DNA of 64,000 nt from Escallonia rubra (Eukaryota; Streptophyta; Magnoliopsida; Escalloniales; Escalloniaceae), in contig JAVXUO010002499.1 of the NCBI GenBank assembly GCA_033065855.1, positions 24,148-88,147 of the forward strand, written 5' to 3'. Below the pieces are notes generated by a model, which was given only the letters and a program-made list of their open reading frames with translations, was not told where the DNA came from and ran no database searches. Made by a program: the position numbers and the translations under genes. This document shows, piece by piece, positions 45,141-56,900 of this stretch. Within the stretch, counting starts at the first letter, position 1. The number at the start of each line of letters is the position of its first letter.

Positions 45141-46549
45141 CCCTTTTTTCTTGTAGTGTTGTTAATTTCTGGTCACCAAGTTATTTGCCCTTGGCGGGAA
45201 GAGGGGAACACCGGTAGGCAACCATCAGATATAAGACATTCAACAATCGCAATAGACAACAAGCACACCATGCATCAAAAACAAGAACCAACAGGACCAC
45301 ACGCAACCATACTCATAACATCAACATATACAAATATACATCTGGAGTTTGTCGGCCACTATCGGGCGCTGTTAATACATACAACTATCATGCACCCTAA
45401 AGGAAGCTATACAACAACGCTGCAACCGTATGCGAGCAAAAAGCCTGCAATGTCTAAGGTTGAACCTGCAGCGCAGACCATCCAGCCTCAAACTCGGTAT
45501 GTCGCCTCAGTCGCTCAGCCTCTCGCACCTCTATATTAGCCCGCCTCCTCTGTGGGTCCCCCAGCTGTCTCTGTAGATCAGTCAACTGCCTCTTTATATC
45601 CGCTACCTCCTTGTCAATCACGGCTAGCTCCCTGGTAATCTCTCTCCGCTCCATCTCTAACCCTGAACGCCACCTCTCAAGCAACATCTCCTTCATCCGC
45701 ACCAAGGCCATCCTCTTCCCCACAGCCCCACCCTCGCTCCTCGACCTCAAGAAGTCGGCCAGCCAATCCAACTGCAAACCCAGGGATGTAAACGACACAA
45801 ACTCTGTCAGCGACAGCTCAATGACCTCTGTCGTCCAGCCCGTCACAGGGACACTAGCAAAAGGCAGCAGCCACTCCACGAACCCTACATACACCCACCT
45901 CTGTAGTACTGGGTTCCCCACAGTGACTCCCTCAAATGTCTGCGGGAATACTGCCTTCACCAGCTCCAGTCGGCGTACCGTCTCGACAAGCAACTGGAGA
46001 CTCTCCCACGATGCGACATCGGCCTACCCACTCGAGGATCCCCTACTGGCCTCTCGACTGCTGCCCCACTCCCCCCACCACAGGCCTCTCCGGTACTCCT
46101 CCTGCCGCCTGTGCACCAACAGTCATCGAGTGCATCGCCATCAGTGTCGCACTAGCCTCGACAACCGACCCCGACGACGCATCCTGCTGACGCTTCACAA
46201 TAGGCCGAATCGACGTCTCCACCTCATGCGACGGGGCTGCAACCACAGGCTCCAACTCTGTCGAGTCATCCTGCTCACCTACTGCGCCCTCACTCTCTGT
46301 GCCCACCCACCAGTAGCCACCCGCATCAAACATCAGCAACTCGTCGACCGGTTCACCGTACACATCCTCAACTCTCTCCTCAGCGCCCGACAGTGGACTC
46401 ACCCTCCTGCTCACCCCGACCCCAGACGTGTTGGCCACCTCCGGCTCATCCCTATCCACTGGCTCATCAGCCTCGGCAACCATCGCCTCCTCTGCCTCGG
46501 TAACTGCACCAGCATCGCCGACCCCCTCAACCGCCTACTCCTCATACTC

Positions 46550-46643
46550 CTGTCAAGGTCACCATCAGTCCATATACACTTTTATTGTTATGTGCCACCA
46601 ATAAACAAAACTTAACAAAATATATATTAACAACAAAGCTTAC
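46550..46643 (-). other. Intron 2 of antisense gene
   Basis: Minus strand GAG|GTAAGC ... CTTGACAG|GAGTATG. AT-rich (TTAATATATATTTTG) between GC-rich exons, 94 bp, GT-AG. Joining keeps the frame, which supports it as a true spliceosomal intron. Confidence 0.75.
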
Positions 46644-47855
46644 CTCAACCGCTGGCTCCTCTAATGCATCTCGTGGCCTCTTCGACCCTGCCAGACGTGA
46701 ACCCGAGGTGCCTGCACTAGCCTGATGAGCACTCTCTATCATCCCAACTCAAAATGCCGACAGCGACCCCTTGCCGGCCCCTGACACCCTCGGCACCGGC
46801 ACCACTGGCTCCTCTCCACGGTCCTCCCCCGGGGCATCATCCTCAAACCCCTCGGCCTCCTCATCTACATCTCTCTCCGAGCTCACTGCAGAACTCCCTG
46901 ACACTAGCACCAGTATGCCAGCTTGTCTCGCAGCTGTCGCTGATATCAAGCTCAAAGCCCGGTCACAGGCAAACACATCAACCAGCTGATGTGTAACTGA
47001 CGGCTGTGCCAACCAGTCTGCCCAACTCGCCCACAGCCACTCCCACCAATGTGCATACTCCACTGTCACTGCCCCCGCTACCGCTGTCCCCGGCCGCCTC
47101 CACTCTGTCACCGGTGCCGGCCACTCACGGACTCTATCATACCGCGTGTACCCAAACGGGATCGTCACACTCCACGGGATGCGATACCCACACAGAGGCT
47201 CGAAGTCATAACCAAACGCCAGTGACAGCCGGTCCGGACAATACCTGGCCGTATAGTACATATTCTCAGCAGGCTTCCCGCCATCATCTGTCATCACCGG
47301 AAGCCAACCCGAAAAATACGCCACCAACAGTACAACATGCGCTGGTGCCAAGTCCCATTTCCTGGTCAAGTCTGTCGTCATCTCCTGTCCATGTAACCAG
47401 GGGGTACTCCGTATGACACATGCATATCTCTGTATGGTCACGCCAAGCATGCCTCCCGCAAATCTATCAGCAGTGACAACAGACAATCTGACCTTCTGAT
47501 GCCCACCCATGCAAATTCCCGTGACCCGCTGCACCACAACGCCACCTCCCGCGACCTACCTCCCTGCGTCACCGTCCTCATCCTCGGTGCCGAATACTCG
47601 AGCGAGTATCCTGCCTGCCGATAGTCTGGAAAGCACTCGTATAAATATTTCTACAGGAACATCCAGTCTACGTATGCCACCACCTGATACCGCCCGTACA
47701 ACCGCTTCACATCATTCACGAACTGATCTAGCCATGAATACAGTGTGCCAAGATATACGGGAGCCAGCCAGACACGCTTTCCCTCGGCCATCCGAATCGC
47801 CAGGGGAATCACCCTCGGAGAAATACCATCCTCCGGCGTCCCCTCAAACACAAAT

Positions 47856-47942
47856 CTTCAAGCACACGGTAACTCATTATACATGACAAAAATAGCATAT
47901 GACATATGCAAGCATACAATATATGGACAGTACAATGCTCAC
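47856..47942 (-). other. Intron 1 of antisense gene
   Basis: Minus strand TCGAG|GTGAGC ... GCTTGAAG|ATTTGTG, 87 bp and AT-rich. Splicing restores a conserved stretch of the plant mobile domain across the junction, which neither unspliced frame gives. Confidence 0.8.
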
Positions 47943-49369
47943 CTCGACAAGTACATCGTCAAGAAGGCCACCATCTCATACCGCTCATTCTTGTGATACG
48001 GCCCCATCACGAAATGGGCGACATTGCCCAACCTCAGCCCCGACCTCGCCTGAGCCGTCCCATAGAACCATCGGAGCCACCCACCGTACGTCCCCTTCCG
48101 GTGCTGCCTCGTCTTCGACAAGATATCCAGTAGCTGCGTCTGCAACAGTCGCTCCTCGCCACTAAGCCGCGTCACACGCGCATCCAACTTTCCATGCATC
48201 GGCAGCCCTGTCAACATCAGTACATCCAGCAGCGTCGGCCCAATCTCTCCAAACTCAGTCACAAAGGTATGTGACTGCGTGCTCCACCTCGACAGCAGAA
48301 GGGTTATCCCGGGCGTATCTCTATACAACTCCAGTCCCCTCCCGGTAATATCTATCGCCGACAGTAATCCCAACGTCTGTAATAGTACCTCCCACCGTGG
48401 CATCTCTACCATATGCTCGCACCAGAAGTCCCACCCAATCGGCGTCGCACTATGGCCCTTGAAAACCACAGGCGACCAGGGTATATCCTCTCTCCACCAA
48501 CAACCCCGGAACATATCTCGGTGACGTCACGGGTGCCTCCTCCCAACTCAGAGCCCGTACATATGGTGATGGCACCCGAGGATCCTCTCCCATCGACGAA
48601 CCACTCCACGGCACCGTGAAAGCTCCATCAGCCACTTGAAATGGCCAGCTCCCTCCACAGCTCCCCGTCAGGTACAGACGGTACTACTCCCTTCACTCCC
48701 AACAGCGTGTTCATCTTGTCCGTGTCTGGATCATATGTTCTCACTGAACCATCGTCAAAGGTCAATGGCACTCCCGTCTCCTCCCCCGGCGTAGCTGCAG
48801 CCTCATCTGTCGGCGGCGCGGGCATCGGTTTTGTTGTCATGATCCGCAATGGCCGCGCTGCGCTCGCCGCCACATCTCGCGGCTTCGCCCACATCTTCTG
48901 CTTCACCTTTTTCAGAACCGGCATCGGCTCGGCAGGCGTGGCCCTTGGCCCCGCCGACCTCCTTGCTGCCGCTGACCCCCCTGCTGTCGCCGACCCCCTT
49001 GGCCCCGCCGACTCCCTTTCCTCTCTTCCTCTTCCCCCTAAGCCTGTAGCACCCACCGACGTCCCTTGGCTGGCTGACCCCCCTCCCATCTCCCTCCTCT
49101 CTTCCCTTCCCCCTCTTCCCCGTCGCTGGCTGACCCCCCTACGGGGGGCCGACCCACTCCGAGAGGCCGACCCCCCTCCCATGTCCCCTCTCTCCTCCAT
49201 CCTTTCCCTTTCCCTTTCCCCACCAGCGCCGTCCCCATGGCCCCGTCGACCCCCTTCACCAGCCGACCCTTCGGCCACTTGCTTTCCCTCTCTCACCATC
49301 TCATTTTTTTCTCTCTTGAATGAAAAAAATGCAAATGAGGATTTGTGCAGAAATTTCTTCCCTCCTTCA

Positions 49370-49380
49370 CTATTTATAAG
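49370..49380 (-). promoter_or_regulatory. TATA box of antisense gene
   Basis: Minus strand CTTATAAATAG lies about 70-80 bp upstream of the ATG at 49299 and points away from the 3' LTR. Spacing fits a plant core promoter with a short leader. Confidence 0.6.
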
Positions 49381-49684
49381 GGTGGGCCATCTTTCAATCT
49401 CAACCACCCATTCAAAATTCAAACCAAAATTTTTTCCCACCAAAACCCAATAGCTCTATTTTTCAAACGGTTAAGCCTTTTCGCGCTTAATTTCTTTTGG
49501 CGCGCTGTGTTTCCACTAAACAAAATCGTCACAACTTTTTTTTCACATAATTCATAGTTACAGCTATACAAATTTGCATTACAATTTCTTATTCGCTATT
49601 TTACAAAGTGCACGCTACCCGATCGCAAGCTACACCATTTATGCGTGCGGTGCCCGCTCGGGTTGCTCCTCCGTGTACACCACA

Positions 49685-49697
49685 CGCAGGGGGTTTA
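49685..49697 (+). promoter_or_regulatory. Polypurine tract of element 3
   Basis: CGCAGGGGGTTTA directly before the 3' LTR start TGTTCCC, preceded by the conserved TTTATGCGTGCGGTGCCCGC block shared with elements 1 and 2. Confidence 0.7.
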
Positions 49698-51453
49698 TGT
49701 TCCCAACCTATTCGGATCACCTCTCACCCAGGGCCCGCTAAGGGACCCATTTTGTGCGACACATCACACATTTGCCAGTCAATTATTCAACGCCATCAGC
49801 TAGTCAAAGTGCATCTTCCTTCGAACATTCACAGGCAATCAGGTTTTCTGTCGCTAACGTTGCTTGGAAGAGCGCAAGTCCCTTTAGGGGGTCGGCCACC
49901 TTCCTAAAGAAGGGGGTCGGCCACCCTTTTTAAGGAGGGGTCGGCCACCCTCTTTAAAGGGGGGTCAGCCACCCTCTTTAAAGGGGGTTGGCCACCCTCT
50001 TTAAGGAGGGGTCGGCCACCTCCTAAATGAGGGCGTTGGCCACCCTCTTCAAAAGGGGGTTGGCCACCCTCTTTAAGGAGGGGTCGGCCACCCTTGTCTT
50101 GGGGGGAGGGCTGCTGACCCCTCTGGCATCTCACTCAATGCACTCTTTACAGTGCTCACTCACCACCAGTGATCGTATGACACTCATCGTCACGCCCATG
50201 CACTGCGTGCCACTTTCATGACATCCACAGGCACCAAATATCGTCCCGCGACACTCGTCGCCGCTCTCGTGTGCCATTCTCATAATACGTGCACCGGCAC
50301 CAGGTATTGTCTCACGACGATAGTCGTCGCGCCATTGCGCCACAATCATGTTATGTGCTTCCGGGGGGGCTCCGCTCGTAGTGCTCCGGCACGAGGACCC
50401 CTCGCAGCAGGATGGACTCATTACCACAAAGTCATCGCTGCCACGGGATGGGCTCGTTACCATAAATCCATCGCCGTCACAATCACGGGGGGCTCTAGCA
50501 CGAGGACCCCTCGCAGCGGGATGGACTCGTTACCACAAAGTCATCGCCGCCACGGGATGGGCTCGTTACCATAAAGCCATCGCCGTCACAATCACGGGGG
50601 GTTCTACTCGTAGTGCTCTGGCACTAGGACCCCTCACATTGGGATGGGCTTGTTACCACAAAGCTATCACCGCCTGGTTTGACTTGCGTGACTCTGAGCA
50701 CTGAGTTGCGATCATATCCGCTCATGTTACCATTGATCGTCGACACCACCAGGACAATATCCGCTCACTCCGGGACGGGAGCAGGATCCTGGAGGGCATC
50801 GCGCCTAGTCCACTTGGCAGTTGGCTACAGGGGAAACCCTTGCCGCTTGCAGGTTCTCTGCGCGTCTCTTGACGCACCTCATAGGATTCAATAAGGGCTT
50901 GGAATGGTGGATGGGGCAACGGGCTTACTCTGATCACGCTACCACGGTGTGGTCAGTATTCTCAGATAGGCAGAGAGATGCCGCGCGGGCAGGGCAGTGC
51001 GGATATGGAGACCGGCAGTCCAACGGAGAATCGGTACTTTGGAACCCCGTTGGTGACGTGTCACTACCAAGGGACGACACATGTCAGCTGATGACACGTG
51101 CATACTTTTGCCTATAAATAGTGGACTTTGAAACTCATTTAAGTGATCTCGCTCTCATTTGACATTTTCACTTTCTCTCTCTAAAAACCTATTCTCTCTG
51201 GAATTTTAGTGAGAGAAACACATTTGGACTTCTGACATCGGACCCCTGACACTGCACCCCTGACTTGGACTATCGACTGCCGGCCCTATTCGTCGTCACC
51301 CTACCTGCACAGCGCTGCCAGCCCTCACGGCCTATTCGGGGAGCCTTGCTCTCAGCCCTTACTCCGTCCTTGCTGTCTCTCACTTTGCATACTTGGAATC
51401 TGACTCGGACTGCAGCCTTTGTGGCACCTCCACATAAATACGAACCCACTTTC
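49698..51453 (+). repeat. 3' LTR of element 3
   Basis: 1756 bp starting TGTTCCCAACCTATTCGG and ending CGAACCCACTTTC. The last nine or so bases present in the 5' LTR (CTGGACATT) are missing where it meets ACACAC. It has nine GGTCGGCCACCC units against one in the 5' LTR, and about three CGTTACCACAAAG units against about six. Confidence 0.83.
49885..50100 (+). repeat. GGTCGGCCACCCTCTTTAA tandem repeat, 9 copies
   Basis: Nine units of 23-26 bp built on GGGGTCGGCCACCCTCTTTA. The 5' LTR has a single unit near 31464, so the array expanded after insertion, or contracted on the other side. Confidence 0.87.
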
Positions 51454-52180
51454 AACACACACACACATGAACTACACACCAACACACATTGCTCACCTCA
51501 CATCATACGCTGCACCCACCCACCCCACACAAAATGTACACACCCACGGCAAATACTTAAGACACACACCCCTCTTCACCAACCACACACGCGCGCGCGC
51601 CCGCACACACACACACACTACACAGTCATTTTCACGACTACGAACATACAACACAATGCACAATAAATTCTCACCCCCCCTCGACGGGGGCTAAAAACAC
51701 ACATTAACAAGGAAAAAGAATTACCTGGGAAATTCCCATAAATTTTCCCTTCTTCTTCTCTCTCTCTCATTTTTCTTTTCTTTCTAAATATTTTCCCCAT
51801 TATGTTTTTATAAATTAGTCACCATCCAAAAAAGTAGGAGGTGGCGATTGTATGACAATTTTTCTTAAAATTTGACACATGTATGCATATTTTTCATAAT
51901 TACAAAGTAGCCCCCAACACTTTCTATAATTACAAACTAACCACAAAACCTCAAATAATTATATGTTGACCCCAAAACAATTTTAACCTTTCAAACTATA
52001 CCTATTCTCGATTATTGCTAAAAATTATCGCCGCTTTATTTTTTCAACCAACAAATAATTAGTTCCGACATATCTAAAAAGTACGGGATGTTAGAATGCA
52101 AAAATAGATAAAGAAAGCCTTTACCTAATGGTTAGTGTTTATACAGTATAATGTTCCAAGTGTGAAAACTGAAAACCCCT

Positions 52181-53974
52181 ATTGATATGTTGTAAAGCGT
52201 CTAAGAGTAAAAGAAAGAAAAGAAATAAATTATCCAAATTAAAAAAGAACTACTAGCACTTAAAAAATAACTTCTCCTAACTTCTTCTAAATGGGTAATT
52301 ACCCTCTGAAAAATAGAAACATATTTAACTTAAGTTAGTTTTTTCCATGAGAAAATAACTTCTAAATTTGATCCATCATCATGAGAATAATAATAATAGC
52401 TAATACTATTTAGTTACATCCATACTACTTATAATAAGAAGTTTATTTTTAGTGTAACACCATTTTGGTGTTGCACTGAGAGTAACTCCGATGTTAACAA
52501 GTGTCCATTTTGAGGACAAAAAAGTAAAATGCCCATTTCCCACTCACCACATCCCCAGTTACCTCAAAAGCTCTCCCACTCCCTCAATTTATGTAACTGC
52601 ATTTTCTTGTATCTCCATCTTCATTGAGGAGCTCCAACCTGCAGAAACTACATTACAGGTGTGATAGTTTGTATTTTTTTTTCCCGATCTGCATTTCTTT
52701 TTCATTTCGATTCTATATGTCATGTCTGATTAATGAACCTTATCCATGAATGCTAAAGGCTATCCTTTTTCCAATCGTGCGCGCAAAATCCCATTATCAC
52801 TTAAGGGCGAAGCCCACGGAGCTCCTGGTTTCATTTGTACTGGGCAACATGACCTAACCCCTAGAACCGCATACTGTGCGGGCTAAAAAGCTCGTCAAGG
52901 AGTGAACTTCCCCTTTATCTTTGATCCAAAGATACATAAGTCCTTATCAACCTAAGACCCAAGCACAACCTTATAAAGGAGAAGTCCATTTGACAATTGT
53001 GGTCAATGGGACGAGGCCAAGCCTTTAGGTTGTTTAAGTAAGTTGAGTGACAGATCGGCCAAATACAATGAAATACCTATGACTAATCCTTCTCCCTCAG
53101 TGTTAAGCTCTATTTGGCTTTGCATTTCATGCATTCCTTTATTTTTTTTCGCCCCTTCTCATTTCACCTCTTTGCATTTCCTCTACAGAAACCAATCTGC
53201 AAAAACTCCATAACGCGCATCTCCCAACTGCCAACTTCCATCCACTTCAAATACTCAAGCAGAATTAAAGGTATTTTTCTTTTCCAATTCATATCCGTCT
53301 ATGTACTTTACATGTGTGATTTGTCGGGTATGTACTTTCCAATCGGTCGGCGTTGATGGTGCATGATTGGTTTCCAAGTATGTTGGGTTACGGAGACGGG
53401 CAGTGGGTGGCTATTTGCGGCAGTGTGGTGGCCTAATTTTCAAGATCGACTGTCGTTAGTGGTGTAGGATTGGTTGCCGGGTATGGTGGCTTGCAGCGAC
53501 GAGCAGTGGGTGGCTATCGGTGACAGTGTGGTGGTGTGGGATTGGTTGCAGCGTATGGTGCGTTACGGTGACGGGCGGTGGGTGGCTTTTGGCAGCGGTG
53601 TGGTGGCTGTTGGTTGTTCATGGGTTAAATATCATCCTGCATTGGTGGCCGGTGGTGGGTCGAACATCGATTGCCGATGGTGTTGACCAAGCGAATGATC
53701 AGTCAGCGTTGGTGGTAACCGGTTATGGTGGGTTGTAGCGAAGGGCGATTGATGGCTGTTGGAAAAGCCTGAGAGTTTGCTATGGTCAGACCGGTAGTGA
53801 GGATTTAAAGTTTTTGGGCTGGGTGGTCGGTGGCCATTGGTTAGTGGTGGGTCATGGTGGTCTAATATGTTGTCTTCGTGGCCACCGGTGGTCGACGGTG
53901 GTGGCTACAGTGATGGGGTGGGCGATGGCTGCGGTGGATCAGGTGGCGGCCAGTGCATGATAGTCTGACAAGCT
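52181..53974. other. Non-coding stretch upstream of Helitron genes
   Basis: No gene. The sequence at 52419, TCCATACTACTTATAATAAG preceded by A, resembles a Helitron 5' end (TC..., A/T insertion point) and is followed by AT-rich leader-like DNA; this is only a candidate. 53340-53640 holds three diverged units of roughly 90-100 bp with GATTGGTT and GCAGTGGGTGGCT motifs. 53640-53960 is GT-rich with GGTGGTCGGTGG-type sequence. Confidence 0.4.
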
Positions 53975-56900
53975 GCGTTACATGTTGGAGACATTGTGGT
54001 TCAAACAATATCTGGAAACCTTATGAATGTTCCTGATGTTGCTGAATATTATGACCCTCTCCAATATCCATTATTGCTACCATGCGGGAGCTACGAGTGG
54101 GATACTAATAATAGAAACAATGACGGCTCAAGTGTTACATGCCGCGACTACTACACTTTCATGCTACATGTGAAGGACTCTTTTAGCACATTGAAAATAT
54201 TAATCAAATTCAAAACATTCTCTTAACCCAAACCTACTAATAATTTCTTTTGTTAGATTCGTCAAACTCATCCATCACTTCTGCTTCGTGGTGGACGCTT
54301 ATTTCAGCAATATGTTGTCGATAATTACGTGAAGCTTGAGTCTCACAGGTTAAGATGGCTACGTCGGCATCAAGAAACTATACGAGGATAAATATATCAA
54401 GGTTTATAGGATATGTTAGACATAGGCGAAAATGATGCAGATGTAACTTTTACTTTCCTAAAAGTACTTGAATTAAAATTCCTAGAAAAACACATTCTAA
54501 TCCATTTACTTATGTTGTAATAGAACATGTTGGTTGACGGACGATATTGCCATCATCATTTACTGGAAGTCCCCGTGACATGTACCAACGCTATCAAGAT
54601 GCAACGACATTAGTACAAAGACACGGGAAACCATCTATTTTCCTCACCATGACTTTCAACCCATCATGGCCAAAAAATTTCAAAAAATCACAAGATCGTC
54701 ATGATTTGCTTACTAGGGTATTCCGAGCAAGATACGAAGAGTTGAAGAAAGACATTATGGATAGAGGAATATTTGGCAAGGTGGTTGTCCATTTTTCTGA
54801 TGTTTGAATTTCAGAAAGGAGGGTTGCCACATGTTCATCTGATTCTAATCTTGCATGAAGATGATAAGTTGCATACCCCTAAAGGTTATGACCACATTGT
54901 TCGAGCTGAGATACCTTATAGGGATGAAGAGCCTGAATTGTATAATGCAGTTTTAAGGCATATGATACATGGCCCATGTGGTGTGCAAAGCCAAAGAAAC
55001 CCGTGCATGAAGAATAGAAGTTGTAAAAAACAATTTCCAAAAGCATTTTCTGCGATAAAAAAATTGGGGGATGACTCATACCCGATATATTGCAGGAGGG
55101 ATGACGGGAGGTCTATTGCTTTAGATCAACGTGGGGAGGTTATGGTTGACAATCGTTGGGTTGTGCCTTATAATCCATGGGTGCTACTGAAATATGATTG
55201 CCACATCAATGTTGAAATTTGTTGTACAATAACAAATGTCAAGTACATGTACAAGTATGTGCACAAGGGTCCTAATTGAGTATGTTTGAAGTTCGTCCAG
55301 GTCCTTCTTTCGATGAAGTTAAGCACTTCAAAGATGCAAGATGGATATGTGCACCCGAAGCATTCTGGAGATTGTTTAAGTTTCCCATCAGTCGTATGTA
55401 TCCATCGGTTGACCGTCTTCAGATTCATATTCCAGGTAGGCAACATGTGAGGTTCTATACTCATCAAACCATTTCTGATGTGCTGGCCAACGATAAAAAC
55501 AATCGTACAATGCTCACATAGTTCTTCAGATTGAATTGTGAAGACCCAAGTGCAAAGCAGTATTTGTATCGGGAAATTTCATAGCATTAGCGATGGGTGT
55601 TGAGTGAAAAAACTTGGTGCGGAAGACGTAGCAACCAAAAGTAATTGGAAGAATATATACAATACCACCATCTGATAGTGAATTATTTCATTTAAGGATC
55701 TTGCTTAATCATGTAAGGGGCAACAATCTTTTGAAGATTTACTCACTGTAATGGTGTCACATATCTAACTTTCAAGCAAGCTGCAGAGAAAAGAGGCCTA
55801 CTTGAGAATGATAATAGTGTCAATCAGTGCATGTTAGAGGCAGCTCGAACATGTATGCCTTCAGCATTACGACTTTTATTTGTGACAATATTGGTATAGT
55901 GTGAATCGAGTAGAATACGCCAATTATAGGATGAAATTTATCATTTCATGGTTGAGGATTACCCATCTTCGAGTATTAGAACCAATGTTTATATCACGAA
56001 CAAGGTTTTTCGAGCTATTAATGCTTTATTGCAAACTCATAACAGTAGTGTTACAGAGTTTGATCTCCCAAGGATGAGAGGAGATTTTGATGATAGTGCC
56101 GAAATCCCAAAAATAATACAAGATCAGCTATCTATTGCTATTTCGCAGGAACACTTGGAATCGGTTGGTACACTTAATAATGACCAAAAGTGTGCATTTG
56201 ATGCTATAATGGGAATGATCGAGCGCAAAGAGAGTGCAATATATTTTGTTGATGGCCAGGAGGAACTGGAAAAACATATCTGTACCGCGCCTTTTTGGCA
56301 ACAATTAGAAGTGATGGTAACATAGCGATTGCAGCGACATCTTTTGGAATAGTAGCAACGTTATTTCCTGGAGATACAACAACCCATTCCGTGTTCAAGT
56401 TGCCACTAACTCCTGAGGCTACATCTATTTGCTCAATAAGCAAATAATCTAATTGAGCTGAATTGTTGAGGTGGGCTTCGGTCCTAATTTGGGATGAAGC
56501 AACAATGGCTCATAGGTATGCACTTGAAGCTCTTCACCGAACATTACGTGACATCATTGGTGTTGATCTTCCTTTTGGGGGAAAGGTTGTGGTTTTGGGT
56601 GGTGATTTTCGTCAAGTTCTATCGGTTGTGCCAAAAGGTGGAAAGTCAGAAATCATTGATGCGTGCATCACGAGATCATATTTATAGTCCGAGGCCATGG
56701 TTCTTCGGTTGAAGGAGAACGTGAGACATAGGAATGACCAACAATCTACCGAGTACTTATTACGAGTTGGAGAAGGAACTGAACCCACTGTTGTTGATGA
56801 GATGATTGAGGTTAATTCAACCATGGTTATAGATTGGGAAGGACCGCAGTTGGTCAATAGATTAATCGATGAAGTTTTTTCCAATTTAGATTCGCATGCT

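Larger units (their letters stand above)
39882..45158 (-). mobile_element. CACTA transposon, non-autonomous
   Basis: 5277 bp from CACTACAAGAAAACAGG to CCTTTTTTCTTGTAGTG with a 3-bp duplication TTG (39879-39881 and 45159-45161). The termini CACTACAAGAAAA and TTTTTTCTTGTAGTG are the hallmark ends of plant CACTA (En/Spm) elements. Both ends carry many TTTAGCGACGGA-type subterminal units. It encodes a two-exon transposase-associated protein on the minus strand, but no DDE transposase. 41820-44530 is non-coding and AT-rich, largely CTAATTAGGGTT-type repeats. Intact ends suggest it could still be a substrate if an enzyme were supplied. Confidence 0.93.
45454..49299 (-). pseudogene. Antisense plant mobile domain gene in element 3
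   Basis: Minus-strand gene between integrase and the 3' LTR. Exon 1 (49299-47943): ATG at 49299, a glycine/arginine/serine-rich N-terminus, then the plant mobile domain (WSTQSHTFVTEFGEIGPTLL, LTGLPMHGKLDA, NERYEMVAFLTMYLSR). A GTGAGC donor at 47942 and an AG acceptor at 47856 give an 87-bp intron that joins YLSR to FVFEGTPEDG in frame. Exon 2 (47855-46644) continues the domain (VIPLAIRMAEGKRVWLAPVY, YYTARYCPDRLSLAFGYDFE). A 94-bp intron (GTAAGC 46643 to AG 46550) follows. Exon 3 ends in a long coiled coil (ITRELAVIDKEVADIKRQL). Decay: a frame change near 48640, another in 48450-48514, a stop near 47652, a frameshift near 47560, TGA at 46751, a TAG early in exon 3 and a change near 46000. Function in the element is unknown; host relatives (MAIN/MAIL type) are nuclear proteins. 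Confidence 0.78.
31270..51453 (+). mobile_element. Ty3/gypsy element 3, Tat lineage, with pol and antisense gene
   Basis: 20.2 kb, or 14.9 kb without the CACTA insert. Order: 5' LTR 31270-33056, primer site 33057 on, gag, protease, RT, RNase H, second RNase H, integrase (to 39677), CACTA insert, antisense plant-mobile-domain gene, polypurine tract, 3' LTR 49698-51453. The extra archaeal-type RNase H after the usual one, and the GPI-type integrase, place it in the Tat lineage. It sits in the CA-rich tract of unit B; no target duplication is discernible there, and the last few bases of the 3' LTR seem lost. By eye its LTRs differ more than those of element 1, so it is older. Confidence 0.88.
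26831..52180. repeat. Duplicated unit B (holds solo LTR and element 3)
   Basis: Second copy of the tandem unit, now in three pieces: 26831-27907, 30983-31269 and 51454-52180, about 2.1 kb in total. The gene fragment, the GGCATCTCCC and CCAATATTTTCGTT stretches, the CA tract, and the end with AAAAATAGATAAAGAAAGC follow the same order as in unit A. The last piece aligns with 26070-26830. The two large inserts fall between the pieces. Confidence 0.8.

Noticed and set aside
45611-46615. 334-codon plus-strand open frame
   Set aside because: It is the shadow of the antisense plant mobile domain gene; its translation has no domain while the minus strand has a coiled coil and spliced frames.
48641-49453. 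270-codon plus-strand open frame
   Set aside because: Shadow of the G/R/S-rich first exon of the antisense gene; serine/proline-rich by composition.
53474-53738. Tryptophan/valine-rich open frames
   Set aside because: They come from a diverged tandem repeat of roughly 90-100 bp, GT-rich, with no domain.
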